64,000 nucleotides of DNA from Cryptomeria japonica (taxonomy: Eukaryota; Streptophyta; Pinopsida; Cupressales; Cupressaceae), in contig NC_081409.1 in assembly GCF_030272615.1 (NCBI RefSeq), positions 210,475,190-210,539,189 on the forward strand. Direction: 5' to 3'. A model generated the notes under the pieces. It had not been told where the DNA came from and did no database searches. It saw only the letters and a list, made by a program, of their open reading frames with translations. A program made the position numbers and the translations under genes. Below, piece after piece: positions 1-11,305 of the stretch. Position 1 is the stretch's first letter. The number at the start of each line of letters is the position of its first letter.

Positions 1-720
1 TCAATGTAATGTACTTTGCCTTTCCCAAGGCATTTGTAACCAAGCTCCCATGGTTCCTTACAAGTAAAACACAACTTCTTCCTACGCAACTCATTCCTCG
101 TCTCAAAGTACAAATTAGGTGATGTAGACTTAGGCTGATTGGAAACCCTCTCATCTGATTTGTCATCTGATTTGAATACCTCTCATAATTTCTCTAGCTT
201 CCCTTTCATCATTTGGTGGTGGACTATTATCCCTTCGGTCACTCTTGCTAGTTGATCCTGTCTCAAGATGTTGTTTTGCTGCTATAGCGGCCGATAAAGT
301 GTCTTGTTTTGGATAAGGTTTAGGCCACTGAAATTGTTTCCTTTCTTCCCTAACAATATACCTTTGAGTTCTTCTCCAACCCACTAACATGCAAAGCTCC
401 AAAATGACATGCAAACATCTAGGTAATCTCAAATCTAAAATGCAAAGTAAACCCACCTTCTAGAACTGATCAAAATTGCCAAGCAATCAAACCCACAAAT
501 TTGTACTGCTCGAAAATGGCATGCAAAAGAAACCCACTTCATAAAACTGATCTATCCTGTCATGCAACTATCTAGGCATGTTAATAAAAGACATGCTCTG
601 ATAGGAAACAACATGTAAGATCTTGGGTCACCTCCAAACTAACATGCAAAAGTGGCTAGCTCACATGCAACTAGAATCTCTGACATGCACTGACAAACCC
701 AACACGCTGGCAAGAAAACC
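1..720 (-). pseudogene. gypsy-type gag fragment with zinc knuckle (off left edge)
   Basis: On the minus strand, the first 160 bases encode a CCHC-like knuckle region starting LCFTCKEPWELGYKC and followed by GKGKVHYI. This is a pattern typical of the gag-protease junction of plant Ty3/gypsy elements. Further upstream (about 180-350) a basic, proline-rich stretch (FQWPKPYPKQDT, then KSDRRDNSPPP) reads in another frame, so at least one frameshift is present near 175. Only about 650 bp lie between the primer-binding-like site near 730 and the knuckle, too short for a complete gag, so the gag N-terminus is probably deleted. It belongs with the LTR at 735-1568. The rest of the element, if present, lies beyond the left edge. 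It sits in intron 4 of the MurC gene, same strand. Confidence 0.6.
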
Positions 721-734
721 AGCTCTGATAGCAC

Positions 735-1568
735 TGAAATATCCCAGCCTTGGATATTGCTTCAAATCTGATTTGGGTTTTCGTTTTTACTCATGTTTTG
801 TTTCATCATAATGTAATATTGCGACATGCAAACATGCAGATTGAACATGCAAGATGAACAATATAGATTTTCAAGGAAATCAATCAATGAAATACAGAGA
901 ATCTAAATAAGCCAATGGTATTTTGTTGATATATAAATGTATTGCCATTTACAAACACATGTTGCTGTTACAAATCAGAAAATGCCTAATGCCATCAAGT
1001 AACACATACCCAAAATGCCTCCATACATAAAATAACAAACCCTCTGAAAATTTGCAAGATAGATCATCGAGTCTCCATGAAAACTGATCAATGATGACCA
1101 ACTATGGATCCTGAGATAAAATCACCAAGTGGGCTGATCTAGGTTTCCATCCAAATAGCCAAAACCTCTAGGGTTTCCGTCCTAGGATCTGATGAACCTG
1201 CAAGCTAAAGCTCTCAAGGAAAAGTATCTTTGAAAATAACAACTCAAGAATGACTCCTCATTTCACCTTTTCCTCCTTTTATAATGCTTTTCTTTTTCGA
1301 AAGTAATACTTTATTTTATTTCTTTCCTTTTTTTTTTACTTTTCCCTCCAAAAGTGGCTTTACTTTTATAATTTGTCATTGACATTACATAAAGTCACTT
1401 TATAAAATAAAGTATGACCAACTCCTAATTAATTAAATATAAATAATCCCAAGGACTTAGGTCTATTTAACATTTAATTAATTAATTTATTCAATCTAAT
1501 TAGCCCACGGGGATAAAATAGGCTAATAATCTCCTCTAGGCGATCTTTCAGAGAAAGGGGACATTACA
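735..1568 (-). repeat. 5' LTR of the left-edge gypsy-like element
   Basis: Read on the minus strand this block begins TGTAATGTCCCC at 1568 and ends in CA at 735. It is followed directly by a primer-binding-like TATCAGAGC (about 722-730), the initiator-Met tRNA pattern. A TATA-like CATTATAAAAGG lies near 1278. The terminus TGTAATGTCC is shared with LTRs starting at 17034, 23911 and 48079, so this is one of several copies of an LTR family in the window. Only one LTR is visible because the element runs off the edge. Confidence 0.6.
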
Positions 1569-4372
1569 CAATGCACATGTTAAAGGGCATTGCTAACATA
1601 AAAAAAAACCTCAAACATGGCAAGCATTTATAAAATCGTGCCAAGATTATAAGGATTTTAAAATCAAATAAAGGTGCTCTTTTTTTGAGTCAAAGCTCCT
1701 CTCAAGCTCTAAACATGATTTTGGCAATGGCATTACCAATCTAAAAAAATTTGCCATTCTAAGTTGAGGCACTACTTTTCCTAAATTCACCTTTCTGATT
1801 TCAATGGTCCACGCTATTTTCTAAATGCCTTTGCTTAGCTTTGAAGAAAAATCACAAAAAAGTGGCACCCTTCTAATCATAGTCAGGTCTAAGTGCAAGA
1901 AAAACAAGACTTTAAAAGCTAAACAATACTTACATGAGAAAGTCATTCAGTCAAAATTCACCAACTAATTTACTTATGTTGTTTTTAGCAGAGGCAAGGC
2001 AATTGTTCTATTTTTGCAGGCTTAAGGACCATTTCCCAGCATCATGTTTGCAGAATTTTCAAGGCAACAAATGGTCTTAAAGACTTTCAACAACACCACT
2101 CTTCTATTCTATCATATTCTTCTTGCTCTGTTGTAGTTCACCTATCATTTCAAATTCTTTTACTTCTAAAGACTAAATTTTCCTTCTAAGAAATTTCCTT
2201 GTTCAGATTTTGTATTTTAGATTCTAGGATGGCGAAAGAAAGCTGAGTTGTTTACCATGGCATTGCATGAGGATGTATCCAAGCACAAAAAACTCATATC
2301 AAAACAGCTCATACCATGTTCAAGATACCCTTCCTGTCTATATTAATAATGTGAAGATGGAAGAAAGAGTTCAAGCAGAGAGCAATTTGTTCAGCAAGTT
2401 GGTGTTGGCAAGGTATTCATTAAATTTTTTAAGTTTCTATAGTTTTCTAGAAGCTCCAGAAGGTTTGCAAGTTTCTTCAAAATCAAAGTCATCCAAAGTC
2501 ACTATACAAAAGCCATGTTATTCTTGTCCTTCTATTTATAGCCTAGAGTCAGTTATTTTTAGATAAACCATCTCTGATTCTCTTCTCGTGCAAAATTTGT
2601 AACCTCTAAGTGTTCATTTGCAATAGTTTTGCCATCATTATAACTGAAAATTGCATGGTTTTAGGTTTTAGTTTTAATCTTAGTGGATAGGATTTTGCAA
2701 TAAAAATTACATTGTGTGCAATAAAGTTAGTAACTAGAGTAGAAGTAGTTGTTAGCTTTTTATTTATTTTCAAGTAAAAAAATCGTAAACATTATACATA
2801 AGTGTCATCCACGCTTAGTTTTTAGCATGTAGTTCACACACTTGTTGCTAAAATTGTCATTCACTGAGTATCATGATTATTACATAATTTATTATTCATT
2901 CAATAGTATTTAGTATGCCTATTTTGCTTCTAAATTACTATTTAAGTGTTCGCCCTCATGTATCATCGGTGTTTTTTAAAGTTTTTATAAGTTAAATATC
3001 ACTAGACAATTACAAAAAGCTTTGTATTGCAATAGGTATTAGATCAATCTCTTGTAACTTTAAATGCAACTGCCATGTTTATTGTATGGGTTTAGGCCTA
3101 TTCAATCCTTGAGTAATTGCATTGTTTAGACTCTACATTTAACTGAACAGTGCAAGCATGTAGTCATCAAATTTATTTTCACTCAAAAAGCATTTAAATC
3201 ATTTGCCTTGAGTTGAAGTACTGCTCAACCTTTTTCCCTAGGTGAATCCAAAAAGACACAATTTAGATCATATTCAACATGAACATGAAATAGCCTAGAA
3301 AACCAGCACAAAGATTGTGAAGAGAAAATACATATTGTTCATGGTAGGTTAGTCTTTGTTTTACAAGGAACTTCCCCTTCTAATTCAAAGAGCAATTACC
3401 CCACAAGTACCCCACATTTGTTCTATTTTGCATTTCACTAAGAAGTGTAAATTAAAACATTAACAAAGGAAACGTAATATTTCCTTCACTCTTCTCAAAG
3501 GGAAGCTTCCTCTCACAACTTAAACAAAGATTCTACCTTACATGCTGTTCCATTTTGTGACACTTAAAAATAATTAAAACAATAACATACCTAAAAGTAT
3601 TTCCCATTGTTATCAATAGTATGTTAAGGGAGAATAGGTCTTTAAAATATACTAGGTATTAACATCATAATGAATTTAATGCTTATTGTTTCCCAGTTGT
3701 AATGATGATGATAAATGATGTTGGATTGGCAATGTTCTATTTATTCTTGAGTTTTATGCATGGTCAAAACCTACGGGTAAAAAAAATTGAACCAGACATA
3801 AGGAAATCGGAATCTAATGCCCTTGTAGGTTTTCAAAAGTAGCTCCCATATGCAAAAATTGCATCTAACTTGGCCATGCTTAAAATAACAACTTTAACTT
3901 TCACCTTCAAAAAGAAACTGTAATTAAATCATGTAATGCAACTTCCAAATGAAATAATTTGAGAGTCAGACATGATTTCTTTTTAGTAAACATTATCTAC
4001 AAAGCATTTCAATGACACTAAAAATACAATACTTATCAATTATAAATTTGCTTACCATATAAAAATTATCATTGTTGAATAGGGACAGTTCTTATCAATT
4101 GCACTGCTTTGTTTAGTCTGAATCCCAGTGTTGACACATCACAAATATTGTTTTACTAACAAGTAACTACTATAAGCATATGTATATGATGATTGAACCC
4201 TTCAACTAAATATCCTTGAGATTAAATTTTAGAATGAAAACACTTACAGTTTATAACAGGAAACTGTATAAAGTTATAAACATTTTAAACATGCAATATC
4301 TTTGGAATGTTTCTATTCTAACTTCTATTGCCCAATAGATATCAACTCAAAATATTAGGCTCGAGGTATTAC
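1569..4372. other. MurC intron 4 (part): AT-rich, no gene seen
   Basis: AT-rich non-coding sequence lying between the LTR at 735-1568 and MurC exon 4. The open frame at 2267-2566 (+) resembles no family I recognise and has no supporting context. I looked on the minus strand for the next MurC exon (the segment expected to carry an ADEYD-type motif) and did not find one, so it probably lies left of the window. Confidence 0.5.
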
Positions 4373-4461
4373 TTGTGGCACATTGGCACCTACAATAGCT
4401 GTGATATCATCTCCTAAACTGTGTAGCACAAAGGCAAGCATTGCAGCTGTTGTACTTTTTC
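4373..4461 (-). CDS. MurC: MurC exon 4 (completes ATP-binding loop)
   Basis: This 89-nt exon follows a TTGCAG acceptor at 4462 and ends at a GTAATA donor (4372). Its first two bases complete the glycine codon split in exon 3, giving the mononucleotide-binding loop GSHGKSTT of Mur ligases (bacterial GTHGKTTT). It continues through MLAFVLHSLGDD and ITAIVGANVPQ, the segment after the P-loop in MurC. In Mur ligases the lysine and first Ser/Thr of this loop bind ATP and Mg2+ to activate the UDP-MurNAc carboxylate. The exon ends in phase 0. Reading through the donor meets a stop ten bases later, as expected for an intron. The following catalytic and C-terminal domains are not in the window. Confidence 0.9.
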
Positions 4462-5248
4462 CTGCAAGCAATGATAGTTTATAATAAGATTTCAATTACT
4501 CACATTATTAATAACTGCAAATGCACGATCATTCTTTAGAGAACAGTATAGCATCAAAAATAAAAGAAGAATTGTAATTAAATTATTTTAAAAGGATATA
4601 CTTAATAATACAATGCAATAAATTTTCTTCAAAGCATGCTATGAGCACAATTGCAACAATCAAATGAGTAGAAACACATTGCTGAATGCTGTAAACTTAT
4701 TTCTATTATGTATAAAGAGAAAAAAGCGTGCACAATAAACCTTCAAGAAAAAAGAAGCTCAAATAGATGAAAGATGGAGAATAAAAGTTGTGGAAAATAT
4801 TTTCAGTCATAGAAAACGAAAATTGTGACTATAAATCAAAGAAACAGGACTCAGATTCGGCTTGGACTCGGCAAGGGACTCGGCGTCAGACTCGGCTCCA
4901 GACTCGGCTAGACTCGGGAAAGTGAAAAACTCAAGAAATTTAGAGATTTTTAAAGATTTAAAACTTGTTTCAAACACCCTTTATTGAATACACCTTAAAG
5001 ACACAAAAACATCATCAAACTCGGCTCATTTGATTACATACACAAGTATACATCAATCACATAAGCATAAACGCAAATTGTAGCTGAAGAAAATAACAAA
5101 CATAGATATATAAATATTGTCAAATGTATACAATATTACAAAACTCATGGAATAAAAAATCCATGTCATCATATGATCATCATCAAATGTTTCATACAAA
5201 TACCAAAGGTAAATAGTAAATACTAAATACAACTACAAGTGTACAAGC

Positions 5249-8161
5249 CTATGGCTCAGAGGGTCGTGCACCCTCTCGCCCTAGCCCCCTACGAAGGCGT
5301 TTAAAGTAGGTCCTGGATGATTCAGCAGCCATAGTCGCTCCCCGTGACACCATGCCATGCTCACCAACATCAAGAACAGTTGTGTCACTCTGAGTCTCGA
5401 TATTTCCTGTATCTGCTCGTGCTCTCTGCTCCTCCTCTGCCATGGCTACAGCCTCAGCCTCTATATCTACCTGGTCGATCCAATCAATGTCATCATCACT
5501 AAAGACAGTTGTAGGAGTCCCAGGAGCTGTCTGATTCTCATTGGCCCACTCTGCTTCAAGATCAACCTCATCTAGAATGATAGGACAGATGTCAACTAAT
5601 GCATTCTTTCTCATTCTCAGGCGGAGGTTGTAGTGAACAAAGACAAGATCATTCATCTTCTCCACAGAAAATCTATTGCGCCTCTTGGAGTTTATGTGCT
5701 CAAACATACTCCAATTGCGCTCACAACCTGATGCGCTGCCTGGTTGGCTCAAGATGCGAATGGCCAACTTCTGAATATTTGGTGTCATTGGGCCAAAAAA
5801 GCTCCACCAATGATCTGAGTTTAAAATGAGAAAAATAAATAAAATCAGTCTCACTCATGAACTCATTTAACAAGTTACAATATAGTATTGAATAAAACTA
5901 AAATTAAGCCTTACAATTTATTTTTACCTGGCATCATAGTTGTCCTACCGTCTTTGGTGACAGGACGAGAGAAGGTCTCCCCTTGTGCATCTGAGAACAA
6001 CTGCAGCTCTGGAAAAAGGTTTATCTGAGAAGTACCAGCAGGTCTCATCTTCTCCATGATTGCGTATAGCCCATTAAGGACCTCCACATCAACCTTGAAA
6101 GAAGGGATAAATCGGAATGTCGGATTCAGTTAATAGGCTACCGCATGGATGGGCCTATGAAGCTGATGATGCCATCTCCTATCAATGATCTCCCAAATGG
6201 GACCATACTTGCTCTCATCTCCTCCATAGACGAATCTGATGGCCTCCTTTTCCCTATCCATGGCCTCATAGATATAGCCCATTGTGAGCTTATCTCCATC
6301 CACAACTCGTAACAAAACCACCAAGGGCTTAACAAACTGCAAAATTGAAAATATTGTGTAATTTAGAAAAATGAGCAAATAAGAGAATACATATAATAAG
6401 TTATAAAACATGAAGTTAAATTGTAGAATTTATAAAAAAATTACCTTCACTATCTCATCACAAGGGACCCAAAAGTCTTGCTCATCAAAAATGCAGTCTG
6501 CCATATCTTTCCCTGCAGGGGTGGTGGCATAGGATGAGGAAGACCACTCCTCACCAACAATCATACGTCTCAAGGCAGACTTAGACCTAAGCATGGACTG
6601 CAATGTGAGGAAGTTTGTGGCAAATCTTGTGATTCCTGGACGAGCTAACTCCTTTTGTTCTGTGTATTGTCTCATAAGAGCCAACAGCTATGAATGATTA
6701 TATACAAATTTGCAGACATTTCTTGCCCTTTCTACACATCTCTTGAACCATGAGATTTTTCCAATATCCTCCAACATGAGGTCAATGCAATGAGCAGCAC
6801 ATGGAGTCCAAACTATAGATGGGTGCCTCTCCATCAATAGTCTACCTACAGCAACATAATTTGTTGCATTGTAAATTGTAATTAATGGAGGTACAAACTA
6901 CAAGATAGTAATTAATTTGCAAACAAAATTAGTTTGTAATCAAAAGTTTACCCGCAGCAACATAATTTGTTGCATTGTTAGTCACCACCTGTACCACGTT
7001 CTCCTCACCCACATCTTCAATCACCTCCTCTATCTGCTCACATAGGTAGGTGGCATTCTTGCAATGGGCGGAGGCATCAATGGACTTGATGAAAACGGTG
7101 TCCCCTGAAATAAAAAAAAAGCTAGGTCAATGATCATTCAATAAACCATTAGATAAAAAATAAAAAATTAAAGACTATATGAAACTAAAATTAATCAATC
7201 ACCTGCAGAAGAAACAAGAAAATTAAGGAGAGTTCTATTTCTCCTGTCCGTCCAACCATCAGTCATGATGGTGCAACCTTTAGTGCTCCATATCTGGCGT
7301 TGTTCATCTAAATCCTTCGTCACATCATCCACCATTTGAGACAAAATGGGTCCCCTCAAATCACTCTCACTAGGGGCTTTGAACCCCGCCCCGCATATGG
7401 TAAGGGCATCAACCATTTCTTGCCAATAAGGAGACCTATCGCAAAGAAACTCAATGAGATAAGTTAAGTATAAAAATTAAAACAATCAAAGTTATCAAAC
7501 ATAAAAGTTAATAAAACATTCACCTGGCTACAAAGAATGGAATACAGCTGTAGCTCCAAAACCTACCAACTGCCATTTTAGCAGCATCATGGACCTCCTT
7601 GTTCCAACCCATGCCCTCAAGCGACGGCTGGGACCCAAGAGTAGTGTGAGGCACAAAGAAGGAATCCAACCTAGATTTACGAATCCTAGGTCCAATGCTA
7701 ACACTCCCACTACAACTACTAGTGCTAGGAGCATGAGAAGTGGCGGTGGCACTGCCACTTATAGAAGCAGAAGTAGAAGTGGAAGCACCAGCAGTAGCAA
7801 ACTGAGTGGGACGATATGGAGGTAAGGAAGAAGGGCCTCCAACACAACCTACCTGTGTCCCTCTTCCTAAAATTGTCTCTCTCCCAATGGCCGCTCGATC
7901 CTCCTTTAGTTTCTTTTTCCTTTCAATTTCTTCAACCATTACATAACATTCACATACGGCCTCAGGGACTGCCTTTAGGCATGGTTCGACATCATATCCA
8001 CGCACACCAGCAATATGGTATTTCAGCCTATATATACCTCCATGGAATATTGTTTTGCAAAACACACATTTTGTTTGCCCCTTTCCTTGCCCTAGAAAAT
8101 CCTCATGATATTTCCCTGCAAGGTCCTTTCTAATGGGGGGTCTAAAAGCTGAAGTAGACAT
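5249..8161 (-). pseudogene. hAT transposase, six exons, two nonsense codons
   Basis: The exons I infer are 7524-8161, 7203-7435, 6952-7104, 6445-6845, 5928-6336 and 5249-5814, all with GT..AG borders and consistent phases, totalling 2,400 nt (800 codons with the stop). Exon 1 has a BED-type zinc finger (CVFC ... HGGIYRLKYHIAG) and a Ser/Ala-rich linker ending FVAR. Exons 2-3 carry the DUF659 region (YWQEMVDAL; GCTIMTDGWTDRRN; VVQVVTNNATNYVAAG). Exon 4 has RLLMERHPS and CAAHCIDLMLEDIG. The last exon has the C-terminal hAT dimerisation domain (IRILSQPGSASGCERNWS) and an acidic tail. A TAG at 6688-6690 replaces a residue before LLALMRQY, and a TAA at 6130-6132 interrupts the AY-LNP motif. No other break is seen. 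An upstream in-frame ATG at 8221 is possible, but the ATG at 8161 better fits family starts. The protein would cut and paste hAT ends in the nucleus; this copy is probably inactive. Confidence 0.85.
6833..6974 (-). repeat. 106-bp tandem duplication that coincides with a transposase intron
   Basis: Two 36-bp direct copies (6939-6974 and 6833-6868, four mismatches) lie exactly 106 bp apart. In transcript order the first copy supplies the splice donor (GCG-G|GTAAAC, intron start 6951). The second supplies the acceptor (TGTAG|GTAGAC, intron end 6846). The predicted intron is therefore also exactly 106 bp. The interval contains stops in frame, so it must be spliced for the transposase to be made. 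Removing it restores the conserved segment NYVAAG followed by RLLMERHPS. Confidence 0.75.
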
Positions 8162-8848
8162 TTTAGGATAGTTTTGTGAAACTTGAAGTTGAGGCAAATA
8201 ATAAAGTGAAGTTTGCTGCAATAAAACATTACAAATACAAAATAAAATTAATACATATTACATACATTCAAAAAAACTAAAGTAGGGTTTGTCAGACCCT
8301 ACTTTTAAAAAAAAGAAATTTACAAACCCTACATAGTACAACACTACAACTACATACTACATGCTACATACAAACATACAAAAGATTTTGAAAGAAAATG
8401 TAAAACTTTCAAAATAAATGAATAGAAAATCGAATTTTTGCATACAAGAAACAAACTAATCTTCAAAAAAACAATCTTACCTCTTACAACAAGCTTGAAA
8501 TGAGCTCCAAAGTCTTCCTATCCAACTCTTGATGCACCAAATCCAAACACAATGCAGCTCCAATGTGAAAAATTGAAGAAAACTTGAGCTTCCTCCTTGC
8601 TGGTTTTTCTTCTATGCAACCTTGTTTTTCTTCCCAACTCACTTTACTCCTTTTTTTGCAAGTGAATGAAATGAAAGTCACTTTTAGAGATAGAAGATAA
8701 TTAACAAAAAAAAACGGAATTAAAAAAACATTGCAAAGTAAAGAAAAAATTGTCTTTTACTTTTGGCCCACGCCGGCCAAGTCTAGTGAGTTTACTCGCC
8801 GAGCATGACTCGCCGAGTCCAAGCGAGTCCCGTTTCTATGCTATAAAT

Positions 8849-10598
8849 AGACTGTAACAGAACAAGCAGGGAATTGTGAGAGTTGGTAACTTAACTTAGG
8901 GGAGAAACTTTGCATCAACTACTTGTTCCCCTTTGTGTCTTTAGTTTCATCTTGAACAATGCTAACATGGTAGATTTTTACCCTAAAGCCCTTAGTGCCT
9001 CATATTTATTGCCTCAATCAAAATTTATGTTTTACTTGACAATAACTGAAGACACATAAAAATTCTGCTGATTTGTTCCCCAATTTGCACTCTTTTTCAA
9101 GTGTTTTAGTTTAATCCTTTAGGGTTTCTTGGTGGGGCGTTACAAAACCTATCCACTCCAACTCAGAAATAACGTACTAATGATGCCAAGAAACCAGAGA
9201 AAATGTCAAAAAAACTGCAAAATATTCCAAGCATAAGGGGGGAAGGTGATTTTTTCCCTAACACGCACGTTCGTACAATTGTACAACCAAGTAATGATCC
9301 ATACGGCCATCATTATGACACCAAAAATCTAAAAAAAAACCCTGAGACAAAGTCTCCCATTTTGATGTTTGGTAGTTATTTTTAGGGTTCTCGAGCCTTC
9401 TAAGCACGACAGCAAGGTCAGATTTGGCCCAAAGTGCTCAGAAAATTCAGCTACCTCCTAATTTTGCAACTGAAACCCTTGTTTCAAATCCTTATAAATT
9501 TGCAAATGGTATCAAAATTTAACAAAACAAAAGCCAAATCTGACTTTCTCAAACACCCTAGTTCCAACCGCAAGGTCAATGAAACCCCAAAATGCACCTC
9601 ACAAGATCTCCATGCCATATGATCACTCTCCAATCCAAGAAGATGTTTGTAGCCCCAGAGCTCTAATACCATATAGGAGTTGATAGGTGACTCCCCAAGA
9701 TCCCTACAAGAACAAAATAGCTTCCACAAGAGAGTATGGCTAGATAACTTGCATAACAATGCATAAATTGATAATGGTTGAATATGAATACAAATGTAGG
9801 TAAACCTTGCTTATATGGGCAACAGCATGAGGTAGTAGTACACAAGATCTTGACATTAGTCTTAATCCTATGTGATGAGACAACTACCCTTGATACAAAC
9901 ATTAAATGCATGATGCAATATTAAATGACCTAGATGTTTAAAGTAAATAATGAGACATGGCCCCATTATAACTAACCTCCAGAAATGGCACCTAGGATAA
10001 CTAACTTGGGATGATACAACCTAACTTAAATACAAGCCAGGGCCTAAGTAAACATAACATGTGAAAGGTTCTGACTATTCAACTAGTTAAGATATAAACA
10101 CATTCACACCAACACATATGACGATGCAAGTATTTCACCAACATGCTTGTCAAATAGCACAATCATAAGTGATTCACACCTCTCAATAAAACATGAAACA
10201 TGTTCAGTTTGGTATGGTTTCTTATAGACACAACCATAAAAATGTCGGCGAAGGTGATGGCCTAGCAGCAGAACATTTCCCCAAGTCCCCATGTCTCAAA
10301 ATGCCCCTATCCCGGAAACACAACGCTTTTTGGGGGAAACACATCCTTGTGGAACACTAGTATTAACTAATCTACCAACCGTGAACCTCAAGAATGGGAT
10401 AACCTCAAGAGAGATCCTAGATTATCACAAGAGTTCTATAACCACTCTTCTATAGAATGTTTTTACTTCTTTTGACTCAAATAATAAACAAGGTAACTAA
10501 AGTGAAACAAGCTTAGAAAATGCCTCTAAAGCGAGTATCATATCCCAATTGAAGCATAAATAAAATTAAAATTGTAAGGGTCAAGTGGTGATGAGTAC
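8849..10598. other. MurC intron 3 right part; LTR-element remnants
   Basis: No intact gene. A terminus-like GGGGCGTTACA is seen near 9134-9144. On the minus strand a primer-binding-like TGGTATTAGAGC lies near 9661-9672, one mismatch from the initiator-Met pattern. Together they suggest a decayed minus-strand LTR element between roughly 9.1 and 10.3 kb. No protein domain survives; the open frames here resemble nothing I recognise. Confidence 0.35.
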
Positions 10599-10669
10599 CA
10601 TGTGAACCACTAACAGCAATGACATTGTATTTTTGTGTTATCTTTGCTAGCCAAGCATCTCTTTTATAT
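10599..10669 (-). CDS. MurC: MurC exon 3
   Basis: A 71-nt exon between a TTTCAG acceptor (AG at 10670-10671) and a donor beginning GTACTC at 10598. It is entered in phase 2 from exon 2, completing an isoleucine codon, and left in phase 1 inside the glycine of the ATP loop. It encodes YKRDAWLAKITQKYNVIAV then SGSH, matching the MurC segment in which a substrate-domain helix (..R.EWLA.L..) precedes the beta strand leading into the ATP-binding loop. The donor is weaker than consensus (GTACTC instead of GTAAGT), but the split glycine codon joins correctly to exon 4. The exon is too short to appear as a long open frame and was recognised by homology and splice logic. Confidence 0.9.
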
Positions 10670-11090
10670 CTGAAATAAAAATAAGAAACTAATTAAGTCA
10701 ACAAGTTCCAAAAGGTAATCATGTTTTCAGCTAACTTCATAATAAAAGTTTAGCAGTCATTTATGACACAAGAATCAATTGATAAAAATTAGTATAACAA
10801 CCTCACTCAATAATGCCATTATCAATTCAACAAGAGAATGATTTTATAAATGATCTAATACAATATAAAAAAATGAAAAGAGCTTACGCAAGGGAGTATC
10901 TAACTACCATTTCTGTCCATGGTATATACAAAATGTTATTGCAGGTGAAAAGAATGTACAGATGAAGCTACTATAATGAAAATTTTAAAATAAATGAGTA
11001 AGATAAATAAAATAAGAAAATAATATAAGAATCTAGTGCAATTGTCGTGTGTAATAGTTGATTGAAACTAGTTAAAGGGCTTAAGTTATG

Positions 11091-11305
11091 ATAGTAAAGT
11101 CTCAAAATAAGAAATAATAGATATGAGAACACTTCTGATTTATCAGACTGTTAGAAAACAAGAAACCAAAGCAAGGTAAAAGATTAAAAAGCCTAGCATA
11201 GTAAAGTCTCAAAATAAGAAATAATAGATATGAGAACACTTTTGATTTATCAGACTGTTAGAAAACAAGAAACCAAAGCAAGGGAAAAGATTAAAAAAGC
11301 CTAGC
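11091..11305. repeat. 107-bp tandem duplication
   Basis: A unit starting ATAGTAAAGTCTC occurs at 11091 and again at 11198, nearly identical over its full length (a TTCTGA/TTTTGA change, a GGTAAA/GGGAAA change and one extra A near the end of the second copy). It is non-coding, in MurC intron 2, and appears to be a recent local duplication. Confidence 0.85.

Larger units (their letters stand above)
4837..8840 (-). mobile_element. full-length hAT DNA transposon
   Basis: A 4,004-bp element is flanked by the 8-bp direct repeat CTATAAAT (4829-4836 and 8841-8848), the target-site length of hAT elements. Terminal inverted repeats begin CAAAGAAACAGGACTC on the left and CATAGAAACGGGACTC on the right (reverse complement). 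Both are followed within a few bases by GCTTGGACTCGGC. Subterminal ACTCGGC/ACTCGCC motifs recur at both ends (4860-4920 and 8765-8830), a common feature of hAT transposase-binding regions. It carries one transposase gene on the minus strand and lies in intron 3 of MurC, in the same transcriptional orientation. Confidence 0.88.

Noticed and set aside
163-456. 97-codon minus-strand frame as a gene
   Set aside because: Its N-terminus is arbitrary; only the C-terminal basic part continues, by frameshift, into a gypsy zinc knuckle.
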